Source: an uncultured Pseudomonadota bacterium
Lineage (GTDB): Bacteria > Pseudomonadota > Gammaproteobacteria > Burkholderiales > Eutrophovitaceae
Direction of reading: 5' to 3'
NCBI GenBank assembly: GCA_937983055.1
Contig: CALJLA010000063.1
Coordinates: 1 to 14,869, forward strand
DNA length: 14,869 nt
A program made the translations under genes and the position numbers. Below, in pieces: positions 1 to 7,953 of the stretch. The notes below the pieces were generated by a model. It was not told the origin of the DNA. It did not search any database and saw only the letters and a program-made list of their open reading frames with translations. Numbering within the stretch: the first letter of the stretch is position 1; every line of letters starts with the position of its first letter.

Positions 1-138
1 ATGTTGTCGTCAAAAGACGGACTGTTCGACCGCGCCCGCGGGAGCATCGTCGGATCAAGCGAATACCTGACAAAACCTTTCAGCCGGGAAAGCCTGCTGC
101 AGGCCGTGAGGGACAACCTGCCGCGCGAGCGGTCGTGA
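1..138 (+). CDS. pilG: PilG twitching-motility response regulator, C-terminal fragment
   Basis: This is the last 45 codons of a CheY-like receiver protein whose 5' part lies before the window. The ATG at base 1 is an internal methionine, not the start. The fragment begins MLSSKDGLFDRARG and contains YLTKPF. From memory this closely matches the tail of Pseudomonas PilG: the Ser pair is the conserved Thr/Ser position after beta4, and the Lys of TKP is the invariant receiver lysine. The phospho-accepting Asp is outside the window. In the Pil-Chp system PilG is phosphorylated by ChpA and promotes pilus extension and cAMP signalling. pilH follows 34 bases downstream on the same strand, which supports the call. 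The identification is firm; only the truncation limits it. Confidence 0.9.
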   Translation: MLSSKDGLFDRARGSIVGSSEYLTKPFSRESLLQAVRDNLPRERS

Positions 139-157
139 GGGCAGTGCAATCGAACAT

Positions 158-162
158 GGAGG
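158..162 (+). promoter_or_regulatory. Shine-Dalgarno GGAGG of pilH, deciding its start
   Basis: GGAGG lies 10 bases before the ATG at 173 and only 4 bases before an in-frame GTG at 167. Spacing, codon type and the usual PilH N-terminus (a few residues before the first beta strand) favour the ATG, though neither spacing is ideal. Confidence 0.6.
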
Positions 163-172
163 TCAAGTGGCC

Positions 173-538
173 ATGACGGTCAAGAAGATTCTGGTGGTCG
201 ACGATTCGCCGACCGATCAGCAGTACCTGCGCGAACTGCTTACCCGGCAGGGCTACCAGGTGCTGTCCGCATCGGGCGGAGACGAAGGAATCGCGAAGGC
301 GAAGTCGCTGAAGCCCGACCTGATCCTGATGGACGTGGTGATGCCGGGGCTGAACGGCTTTCAGGCGACTCGGCAGCTCGCGCAGGATGAGGACACCAAG
401 GCAATACCGGTAATCATCTGCACGACCAAGCAGCAGGCCACCGACAGGATCTGGGGCCTGAAGCAGGGTGCAAAGGACTACATCACCAAACCCATCGACG
501 GCGCGGAACTGCTGTCGAAAATCGCGGCGCACGGATGA
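173..538 (+). CDS. pilH: PilH twitching-motility response regulator
   Basis: This 121-residue protein is a stand-alone CheY-type receiver with no output domain. The acidic pocket is D10-D11, the phospho-acceptor is D54 within LILMDVVMPG, the switch Thr is T84 or T85, and the invariant Lys is K106 in ITKP. The stretch GLNGFQATRQL after the phospho-Asp is typical of PilH, which normally has about 121 residues. In P. aeruginosa PilH acts opposite PilG in pilus retraction and as a phosphate sink for ChpA. It lies between pilG and pilI, one base before the pilI ATG, so translation of the two is probably coupled. A GTG at 167 would add two residues; the ATG at 173 is preferred on ribosome-site spacing. 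No key residue is missing. Confidence 0.93.
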   Translation: MTVKKILVVDDSPTDQQYLRELLTRQGYQVLSASGGDEGIAKAKSLKPDLILMDVVMPGLNGFQATRQLAQDEDTKAIPVIICTTKQQATDRIWGLKQGAKDYITKPIDGAELLSKIAAHG

Positions 539-539
539 T

Positions 540-1079
540 ATGAACGGCATCGGCACGGGCCGCGTCGGACGCGGCAAATCGCGCGGACGGTTGCGCGCGT
601 TTCAGGAGGCGCTGTCGCGGCGCATCGGCGCTGCCGGCTCGGTGATCCAGAAGGATCTTCGACTCGGCGTGCGGGTGGGCGAAGACGAATGGCTGGTGGC
701 GCTGGCCGATGCCGGTGAGGTGGTGCCGGTGCCGGCCATCACGCCGGTGCCGCTGACCAAGCCCTGGATGCTCGGTGTTGCGAACATCCGCGGCCGACTT
801 TACTCGGTGACCGATCTGGCCTTGTTTTTTGGCGGGGCGCCGACGCCGGCGACGTCCTCGGCACGGCTTCTGCTCATCGGCCAGCGTCACAACAGCAACG
901 CGGCGATTCTGGTGAGTCGGGTACTGGGATTGCGGGCGCTTGCAGACCTGGAACTGCTGCGGCAGGAGACGGCTGGCTGGATGCAGGCCGAGTTCCGCGA
1001 TGAGCAGGGCCAGCACTGGCGTGAGCTGGCGGTGGCGCGGCTGCTTGCCGCGCCGGAGTTTGTGGCGGGAGCGGCCTGA
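540..1079 (+). CDS. pilI: PilI, CheW-like coupling protein of the Pil-Chp system
   Basis: This 179-residue protein is a single CheW-type SH3-like domain that would dock the receptor PilJ to the kinase ChpA. The hallmark is residues 77-98, where MLGVANIRG and the following LYSVTDLALFF match the CheW core pattern of Gly-Val-x-Asn-x-Arg-Gly then an Asp-Leu strand. The length agrees with known PilI proteins (about 178). The reading frame stays open upstream into pilH, but the ATG at 540, one base after the pilH stop, gives the right size and a translationally coupled start with only a weak ribosome site. The first 30 residues are basic and probably disordered before the domain. CheW domains are alike, so the name rests on context as much as on sequence. 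Confidence 0.9.
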   Translation: MNGIGTGRVGRGKSRGRLRAFQEALSRRIGAAGSVIQKDLRLGVRVGEDEWLVALADAGEVVPVPAITPVPLTKPWMLGVANIRGRLYSVTDLALFFGGAPTPATSSARLLLIGQRHNSNAAILVSRVLGLRALADLELLRQETAGWMQAEFRDEQGQHWRELAVARLLAAPEFVAGAA

Positions 1080-1128
1080 CGGCCGCGCGCGCAGAACGGC
1101 AACCAATATAAGTGTTAGCGAGGCAGAC

Positions 1129-2826
1129 ATGGAACTCACCGATACGATGAATAACCTGGATCGCGCCCAGGGCGCGCCGGCCGCAGGCGCGCGTCGCGGC
1201 CGGAGCAAGCCGCTTGGCGAGTTGCAGCTGCTCGGCCTGGTCGGCCTGCTGTGCCTGCTGCCGTTGCTGGTGCTCGCATTGTTCGCCGCGCGCGCGCACA
1301 TGACGGCCCTGGCCAATGCCGGCGACGAGATGCGGGAGCAGGCTTACGTGGCTTCGCTCGAGCGCTTTGTCACGGCGGTTGCCGCCTACCAGCGTCACGC
1401 AGGCGAGTGGCTCGCCGGCAGCGCGGAGGCACGGCCGGCGATGCAGCGCGCCGCCAGCGAAGGAGGCCAGGCAGTCGCCGCGATCGAGGCCGCCACCGGC
1501 CCGGATCCGCTGGCGCCGGCGCCGCAGTGGAGGCAACTGAAGTCCGGCTGGACCCAGTTGGCCTCTCTGCAGGGCGTTGAAGCGCTGCGCGCCCCGGAAC
1601 TGGCAGCGGCGCTGCTGCCCGCGGTCGAGCAGTTCCTCGATCTGGCCGCGCGCAATCGTAGCGAGCGTCAGGCCGCGCGTCTGGCCGCGGTTCAGCAGCA
1701 GGCGACGTGGGCCGCCGTCGCCGCCGGCGCGGCGCTCGCCGCGGCGCTGGCCGGCGTCGTGATATTCGGGCGCAGGTTGCTGGTGCAGCTTCGCCGGCGC
1801 CAGGCGCAGGCAGCGCAGGCAGCGCAGGAGAACGAGCGCAACCAGGCGGCCATTCTCCAGCTGATGGATGAGCTGTCCGTGATCGCCGGCGGCGACCTGA
1901 CCGCGCAGGCGGCGGTCACCGAGCAAATCACCGGAGCCATCGCGGACTCGATCAACGTCACCGTCGGCCAGCTGCGCAAGGTGGTGAGCGACATCAACCG
2001 TGCGTCGGACAAGGTCGCGCAGGCGACCGAGCAGGCACAACAGACCGCGCGCCGTCTGATCGCCGACTCGACACGCCAGGCGGAAGACATCGAGGCGGCG
2101 GATGTGTCGGTGGAGATGATGACTGCCTCGATGAGCGAAGTGTCCAGCAACGCCAACGAGTCGGCGCAGGTCGCCCGACGCTCGCTGTCCACTGCCGAGC
2201 GTGGCGCGCGCGCCGTGCAGGATTCGATCGGCGGCATGAACGAAATCCGCCAGCAGATTCAGGAAACGGCGAAACGGATCAAGCGCCTGGGCGAGAGCTC
2301 GCAGGAGATCGGCGAGATCGTCGACGTGATCACCGAGATCGCGGAGCAGACCAACGTGCTGGCGCTGAATGCGGCAATCCAGGCGGCGGCGGCCGGAGAG
2401 GGCGGCCGGGCGTTCGCCGTCGTCGCGGAGGAGGTGCAGTTGCTGGCCGAGCGTTCGGCCGAAGCCACCACCCAGATTGCCGGGCTGGTGCGCGCCATTC
2501 AGGCCGACACCCAGGAAGCGGCGGCGGCGATGGAAAGCAGTATCCAGGGCGTGGTCGAAGGTGCCCGATTGTCCGATACCGCCGGACGCTCGCTGCACGA
2601 GATCGAGGCTGTCACCCGCGACCTGTCCGAGATGATCCAGCGCATCGCGGTCAACACCGAAACCCAGGTAGTGGTGGCCGAGGAGGTGCGCAAGATCATG
2701 CGCGACGTGCTCACGGTGACCGGCACCACCACCGAGGGCTCTCAGCGCGCCGCCACCGCGGTGACCGAGATTGCCGCGCAGACGCAGTCGCTGAAGGCTT
2801 CGGTGACTCAGTTCAGCGTGGCCTGA
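1129..2826 (+). CDS. pilJ: PilJ, methyl-accepting chemotaxis receptor of the Pil-Chp system
   Basis: This 565-residue inner-membrane receptor has a basic cytoplasmic N-tail, a first membrane helix at about residues 33-53, a helical periplasmic part at about 54-192, a second membrane helix at about 193-214, and a long cytoplasmic coiled coil. The signalling tip at about 400-435 reads EQTNVLALNAAIQAAAAGE followed by GGRAFAVVAEEV, the kinase-contact hairpin. The Ile-Gln after LNAA and the lack of Arg before AGE resemble PilJ rather than classical Tar/Tsr receptors. It is clearly shorter than P. aeruginosa PilJ (about 680), mainly in the periplasmic part. The ATG at 1129 is chosen because GAGG at 1120-1123 is five bases upstream and the membrane helix follows at the expected distance; an ATG at 1147 is possible. 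No C-terminal CheR-docking pentapeptide is seen. Confidence 0.92.
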   Translation: MELTDTMNNLDRAQGAPAAGARRGRSKPLGELQLLGLVGLLCLLPLLVLALFAARAHMTALANAGDEMREQAYVASLERFVTAVAAYQRHAGEWLAGSAEARPAMQRAASEGGQAVAAIEAATGPDPLAPAPQWRQLKSGWTQLASLQGVEALRAPELAAALLPAVEQFLDLAARNRSERQAARLAAVQQQATWAAVAAGAALAAALAGVVIFGRRLLVQLRRRQAQAAQAAQENERNQAAILQLMDELSVIAGGDLTAQAAVTEQITGAIADSINVTVGQLRKVVSDINRASDKVAQATEQAQQTARRLIADSTRQAEDIEAADVSVEMMTASMSEVSSNANESAQVARRSLSTAERGARAVQDSIGGMNEIRQQIQETAKRIKRLGESSQEIGEIVDVITEIAEQTNVLALNAAIQAAAAGEGGRAFAVVAEEVQLLAERSAEATTQIAGLVRAIQADTQEAAAAMESSIQGVVEGARLSDTAGRSLHEIEAVTRDLSEMIQRIAVNTETQVVVAEEVRKIMRDVLTVTGTTTEGSQRAATAVTEIAAQTQSLKASVTQFSVA

Positions 2827-2850
2827 GGCAAGTCCTTAAGGCGCATTCCG

Positions 2851-5800
2851 ATGCTGAAAGAAGGCACACTTGGCTTGATCGCCGTCGAGGTCGACCGCAC
2901 CTTCGACCGGGCGGCGCGCGCGCTGCTGCGACATCGCAGCGGCACGGCTGCGCGTGACGCGCTGGACGAGGCCCGTCGGGCAATCGGCCAGGTGCGGGGA
3001 GCGCTTGAAGTCGCCGACGTGGCCGGGGTGCCGCTGGTTCTGGTCGAACTCGAGCAGCTGCTGAGCGAGGCAGAACGCCATCCAGAATGGCCGGGCGAAC
3101 GCCTCGAGCGCGGGCGTCTCGGACTGGATGCCGTCCGCCGTTACGTGTCCGGCCTGGTCGCGGGCTCGGCGCAGCAGCCGATGGCTCTGGCGACCGTGCT
3201 GCAGGATCTTCTGGCCATTCGCGGGTCGGACCGGCCGGCGGGCCTCGAGTTGTTCGACGTCGACCTGTCCGTTCCCTTGCCGCAAGAGCTGCAGTCATCG
3301 GCCGCGCCGCCGCAGGAAGGGCAGCAGGACGCCCTGCGCGCCCGGCGCGCCCAGTTCCAGAAAGCATTGCTGACCTGGTTGCGCGGAGGCGCGGACGGTC
3401 TCGATGCATTGGCCGGGATCGTGTCCGGACTGCAGGCGACCGCGCCAGTGCCCGCGCCGTGGTGGGTCGCCGGCGCCTTGATCGGGCAGCTCAAAGGCGG
3501 CGAGCTGTCGGCAACCGTACATGTAAAGCGAGTGTTCGCGGCGCTGGATCAGCACCTGTCGCGACTGGTTGCCGGAGACCGCACGCTGCCGCAGCCGTTG
3601 ATGCGCGAAATGCTCTACTTCGTGTCGCAGGGCGAAGCAGCGGGCGAGCAGGTCGAGCGCGTGCGCCGGCATTTCGGCCTCGCGGCCATGCCGGCACCGG
3701 TGCGTGTCGATCAGCTTGTCGATGTGCGGGAGCGGCTGCACTCGCTCGAGCAGACCTGGGAGCGCGCTGCCGCGGGCGACCTCGCCAATGCTCAGGCCTT
3801 TGCAGCAACGCTGGATGATATTCACGAGCGCCTGCCGGCGGCACAGCGGGCGCTTGCAGCGACGCTGTGCGCGGCTGCGCGGCGGATGGCCGGCGGCGAC
3901 GGCACTGCGCGGCTCGGGCTGGAGGTGGCCGTTGGTCTGCTGTGTCTTCAGGAGGCACTTATGTCGCCGCAGCAAGCCGCTGCCGGTCCGGCGCACACGG
4001 CCGCAGCGCTGGCGCGTCTGCAGCAGGCGATCGAGGCGCCCGGTGAAGATGCCGGCGACCGCTCGCCGACGCCGGTGCCGGGCGGTGCGCGCGCCGCGCT
4101 GGCGGCACTTGCCACGGAGCAGACGGCGGCAATGGCGCAGATCGAACAGCGCCTGGCGGCCTGGTTTCTCGATGCGGGAGAGCCGAACGCGCTGGCCGAC
4201 GCCGAACGCGCGCTGACGCAGGTGCGCGGCGCGCTGCAGGTGCTTGGCGAAGCGCACCCGGTGGCTGCGGTCGATTATTGTCTTGGGGCAATCGCGCGGT
4301 TGCGCGAACCCGGCGCGTCCAGGGATCGGCGCGCGCAGGCGGAACTGGCGGCGGTAGTGTCTGCGCTGTCGTTTCATGCCGGCGAGCTTGGTGGCGAAAC
4401 CACCGGTTTCGCCGACGTGCTGCGCAAGGCGGGCGGACCGGAAGACATCGCCAACTGGTCGCCGCCCGCGCCGTCGACGTCCGCCCCGGACCTGGATTTT
4501 CGCGAGACACGGGAGGACCCGGCCGCGGTGGATCGGGCGGCGCATACGGAGGATGACGCGGGCGGCTGCCCGGCGAGCGATGCCACGCCGGGCGATACCG
4601 GCGCGGCGGTTGCGCCTGCCACGGAAGAATGCGGCGCGGACGAAGCTCGGCAGTTGACGGCCGCGGCTGATGACAAGCGCGATGTGGCCTCTGATCGGGA
4701 CTTGCTGGCGATCTTCGTCGATGAGGCCAGGCAAGTGTTGCGCGAAGCGGCCTCGGCGACCGATCGGCTGCGCGAGAACCGGCGCGAAGCCGAGGCGCTG
4801 TCGATGCTGCGTCGTTGTTTCCATACTCTCAAGGGCAGCGGACGAATGGTGGGACTCTCCCGCCTGGCCGACACCGCGTACGCGTTCGAAAGGTTGCTCG
4901 ACGGCGAGCTGCGTGGCGCCGGCGACGGCAGCGAGGCGCTGGTCCGGCTGACCGATACCGTGCTGGCGCGCCTGAGCGGGTGGGTGACGGCATTGGAGGC
5001 GCAGGGCTGGGCGAGCGTCGACGCCGATGATCTTCAGACGGCGGTCGCGCGCCTGCAGCAAGGAAACGACGCAGCCGTCGATGAGCCTGTTGCGCCCGCA
5101 CCGGAAGCGCCCACCGTGGAGATCGGCGGCGTCAGAATCTCGCGCACGCTCTACGACGTGTTCATCGACGAGGCACGAACGCTCGTCCGCGCGCTGGCGT
5201 CTGCGGTGTCCTCGATGAGCGAGGCGGACGACGCTGACTGCGCCCACGAGCGGTTCAGGCTCGCGCACACGCTGTGCAGCATCTCAGGCACGACCGGCTT
5301 CGAGCCGATCCGCGAGTTGGCGGGCGCGCTCGAGTCGGTACTGCGCGCGGCGCACGAGCGCGGACTGCGTTGCGACGAGTCCGAGCGCGCGCTGCTCGAG
5401 TCGGCCGTTGCGGCGCTCGCCGCAATGGTCGATGCCGTCGAAGCGCGACGCCCGCCCATGCGCGAGGCCGGGCTGGAAGCCCGGCTGCGCGCCGTGCTGC
5501 AGCGCGCACCGGCGCTGCATGCCGGCACAGCGGAACCGGGGGCCGACCAGGAGGATGACGTCGATGCGGAGGTGCCGGCGCCCATCGGGCCCGCGCTGCA
5601 GGCGGCCGTAAGGGAATTGGCAGAGCAGCTGAACGAGACCGGCGTGCTGGAGGTGGTGCCGACGGAGCAGATCGAGCGCCGGCGCCTGCGCATTGACGAC
5701 GACCTCGATGCGAGCCTTCTGCCGGCGTTTCTGGAGGAAGCCGCAGACCTGGTGCCGCAGATCGGCGAAGCGCTGCGCGCCTGGCGCGCGCAGCCGCAGG

Positions 5801-7950
5801 CCGCCGAGCGCCATCAGGTGCTGACGCGGCTGCTGCATACGTTCAAGGGCGGTGCGCGCATGGCCGGTGCGATGGCGCTGGGCGAGCTGACTCACAGCAT
5901 GGAAACCCGCATCGCCACCGCGGCCCAGCTGCCGGTGGTGCCAGACGGGGTGTTCGACGGGCTGGAAGCCTCGTTCGACCGCGTGGGCGTTCTGCTTGAG
6001 AAGATCTCGCGGTCTGCGTCCCCTGTGCACGACAACCGTTCGACCTCGGAGGATAGCGCGTCGCTGACGCTGCCCGCGGCGGAAGCCGCCGGCGGCGAGG
6101 CAGTGCCGGCGGCAGCGCCCGCGACGCCCGCCAGCGATGCCGCGCAGGCGCGTGCGCTGCTGCGTGTGCGTGTGGATCTGCTGGAGCGGCTGGCGATGGA
6201 GGCGGGCGAGCTGGCGATTGCCCGGGCGCGGGTCGAAAGCGAAGTGCGCGCGATTCGCGGGGCGTTACGGGAAATGGCTTTGAGCCTTGGCCGCCTGCGC
6301 ACCCAGGTGCGCGAGATGGAGATTCAGGCCGAGTCGCAGATCCAGTCGCGCCAGGTGCAGGCGCAGGGGGCCGACGAGGCCATGGATCCGCTCGAGTTCG
6401 ACCGTTTCACCCGCCTGCAGGAACTGACGCGAATGGTGGAGGAAAGTGCCGCCGACCTCGCCGGCCTGCAGCAGGCGCTGGCGCGCAACGTCGACGGCTG
6501 CGGCAGCGCGCTGGCGGCCCAGGCGCGCATGACCCGGGTGCTGCAGGACAGCCTGGTCAGCGTGCGCATGGTGCCGTTCGCCAGCCTCAACGAACGACTG
6601 TACCGGGTGGTCAGGCTGACGGCCCGCGATGCGGGTCGCCGCGCGAGCCTCGACGTGCGCGGCAGCCGGGTGGAGCTGGACCGCAGCGTCGTCGACCGCA
6701 TTGCCGCGCCGCTCGAGCATCTGCTTCGCAATGCGGTGGTGCACGGCATCGAGACGCCGGCGCAGCGCCGTGCTGCCGCCAAACCGGAGATCGGTGAGAT
6801 CGTGCTCGACGTACGTCAGGAGGGCAACGAAGTGCTGGTGACCCTCCAGGATGACGGCGCCGGATTCGACCTCGAGCGCCTGCGGGCGCGCGCCGTCGAG
6901 CTTGGCCTGCTGGCGGCCGCAGATACGCCCACGCCGGAGCAGGTTGCGCAGCTCGCTTTTTCACCGGGTGTCAGCACGGCCCGTGAGGTCAGCGAGTCGG
7001 CCGGGCGCGGGGTGGGACTGGACGTGGTGCGCAGCGAGGTGGCGGCCGTTGGCGGGCGCGTCGAAGTGACCTCGGAGCCGCAGCGCGGAACCGTGTTCAC
7101 GTTGCGTCTGCCGCTGACGATGACGGTGATGCAGACGCTGGTGGTGCGCTGCGCGGGGCACCTGCTGGCGCTGCCGGCGATGATGGTCGAGCAGGTGCGC
7201 ACCCTCAAGCCGCGCGTGCTTCAGCAAGTGTGCGAGGCCGGCCATGTCGATTGGCAGTCAAATCGCTACCCGCTGTACGACCTGCGCGAACTGCTCGCCG
7301 TGGGTGCGGGACCCGTCGAGCCGCAGCCCTTTACGCCGATCGCGCTGGTGAGGGGCGGAGCCCAGCGCGCGGCCATTCGCGTCGACGAACTTGTCGGACA
7401 CGAAGAAGTGGTGATGAAGGACCTCGGCACCCAGCTGTCCGGCATCACCGGCATTGCTGGTGCGGCGGTGCGCGGCAGCGGAGACATCGTGCTGATCCTG
7501 AACCCGATCCGGCTGACGCAGCGGCTGCCCGCCGTTCCCGCGCAGCCGCGCGCCGCGGAGGTTGCCGCGCCGGCCGGCGCAAGTGTGCTGGTGGTGGACG
7601 ATTCGCTGACCGTGCGCAAGATCACCGGCCGCGTACTCGCGCGCAACGGCTATCGCGTGATGGAAGCGCGCGACGGCCTCGAGGCGCTCGAGCGGCTGGC
7701 GGAGGAAGCGCCCGCGCTGGTGCTGCTCGACATCGAAATGCCGCGCATGGACGGTTTCGAGGTGCTGCGCAGGCTGCGCGGCGACGCGCGCTGGATCGGG
7801 CTGCCGGTGATGATGATCACCTCGAGAACGGCCGACAAGCATCGCAACTACGCAATGGAGCTGGGCGCGAGCGCATTCCTCGGCAAGCCCTTCGAGGAGC
7901 AGGAGCTGCTGGCACAGGTGGCGGAGCTGGTCGCCCGCGAGCGGGCCTGA
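2851..7950 (+). CDS. chpA: ChpA/PilL hybrid chemotaxis histidine kinase with multiple HPt modules and a receiver
   Basis: This 1699-residue CheA-type kinase is the hub of the pathway. Residues 1 to about 540 are helical modules without a phosphotransfer His. Acidic linkers separate three HPt-like modules. The first has H658 in HTLKGSGRMVG, the second H806 in HTLCSISG (the usual Lys after HTL is Cys), and the third H996 in HTFKGGARMAG. A dimerisation helix pair follows at about 1100-1215. The ATPase domain has the N box at N1294, DDGAG at 1334-1338 and GRGVGL at 1385-1390. A CheW-like domain spans about 1424-1560. The C-terminal receiver has D1583-D1584, phospho-Asp D1627, T1657 and K1679. All kinase motifs are intact. 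It is markedly shorter than P. aeruginosa ChpA (about 2470, up to eight Xpt modules). The ATG at 2851 follows TAAGG by nine bases. PilG and PilH are the expected phospho-targets. Confidence 0.95.
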   Translation: MLKEGTLGLIAVEVDRTFDRAARALLRHRSGTAARDALDEARRAIGQVRGALEVADVAGVPLVLVELEQLLSEAERHPEWPGERLERGRLGLDAVRRYVSGLVAGSAQQPMALATVLQDLLAIRGSDRPAGLELFDVDLSVPLPQELQSSAAPPQEGQQDALRARRAQFQKALLTWLRGGADGLDALAGIVSGLQATAPVPAPWWVAGALIGQLKGGELSATVHVKRVFAALDQHLSRLVAGDRTLPQPLMREMLYFVSQGEAAGEQVERVRRHFGLAAMPAPVRVDQLVDVRERLHSLEQTWERAAAGDLANAQAFAATLDDIHERLPAAQRALAATLCAAARRMAGGDGTARLGLEVAVGLLCLQEALMSPQQAAAGPAHTAAALARLQQAIEAPGEDAGDRSPTPVPGGARAALAALATEQTAAMAQIEQRLAAWFLDAGEPNALADAERALTQVRGALQVLGEAHPVAAVDYCLGAIARLREPGASRDRRAQAELAAVVSALSFHAGELGGETTGFADVLRKAGGPEDIANWSPPAPSTSAPDLDFRETREDPAAVDRAAHTEDDAGGCPASDATPGDTGAAVAPATEECGADEARQLTAAADDKRDVASDRDLLAIFVDEARQVLREAASATDRLRENRREAEALSMLRRCFHTLKGSGRMVGLSRLADTAYAFERLLDGELRGAGDGSEALVRLTDTVLARLSGWVTALEAQGWASVDADDLQTAVARLQQGNDAAVDEPVAPAPEAPTVEIGGVRISRTLYDVFIDEARTLVRALASAVSSMSEADDADCAHERFRLAHTLCSISGTTGFEPIRELAGALESVLRAAHERGLRCDESERALLESAVAALAAMVDAVEARRPPMREAGLEARLRAVLQRAPALHAGTAEPGADQEDDVDAEVPAPIGPALQAAVRELAEQLNETGVLEVVPTEQIERRRLRIDDDLDASLLPAFLEEAADLVPQIGEALRAWRAQPQAAERHQVLTRLLHTFKGGARMAGAMALGELTHSMETRIATAAQLPVVPDGVFDGLEASFDRVGVLLEKISRSASPVHDNRSTSEDSASLTLPAAEAAGGEAVPAAAPATPASDAAQARALLRVRVDLLERLAMEAGELAIARARVESEVRAIRGALREMALSLGRLRTQVREMEIQAESQIQSRQVQAQGADEAMDPLEFDRFTRLQELTRMVEESAADLAGLQQALARNVDGCGSALAAQARMTRVLQDSLVSVRMVPFASLNERLYRVVRLTARDAGRRASLDVRGSRVELDRSVVDRIAAPLEHLLRNAVVHGIETPAQRRAAAKPEIGEIVLDVRQEGNEVLVTLQDDGAGFDLERLRARAVELGLLAAADTPTPEQVAQLAFSPGVSTAREVSESAGRGVGLDVVRSEVAAVGGRVEVTSEPQRGTVFTLRLPLTMTVMQTLVVRCAGHLLALPAMMVEQVRTLKPRVLQQVCEAGHVDWQSNRYPLYDLRELLAVGAGPVEPQPFTPIALVRGGAQRAAIRVDELVGHEEVVMKDLGTQLSGITGIAGAAVRGSGDIVLILNPIRLTQRLPAVPAQPRAAEVAAPAGASVLVVDDSLTVRKITGRVLARNGYRVMEARDGLEALERLAEEAPALVLLDIEMPRMDGFEVLRRLRGDARWIGLPVMMITSRTADKHRNYAMELGASAFLGKPFEEQELLAQVAELVARERA

Positions 7951-7953
7951 CCC

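Noticed and set aside
1..3. ATG at the first base as a gene start
   Set aside because: It matches an internal methionine of PilG (start of MLSSKDG), so the gene begins before the window.
874..2598. Long open frame on the minus strand across pilI and pilJ
   Set aside because: It lies opposite clear CheW and receptor genes, its translation is Arg/Gln/His-rich without any recognisable domain, and long antisense frames are expected in GC-rich DNA.
4490..4690. Possible gene break within chpA in the acidic linker
   Set aside because: The frame stays open and the composition suits a flexible Asp/Glu/Ala linker between domains, as is usual in this family.
3295..5268. 657-codon open frame on the minus strand inside chpA
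   Set aside because: It is a shadow of the chpA frame with Arg-rich low-complexity translation and no motif; chpA motifs upstream and downstream are intact.
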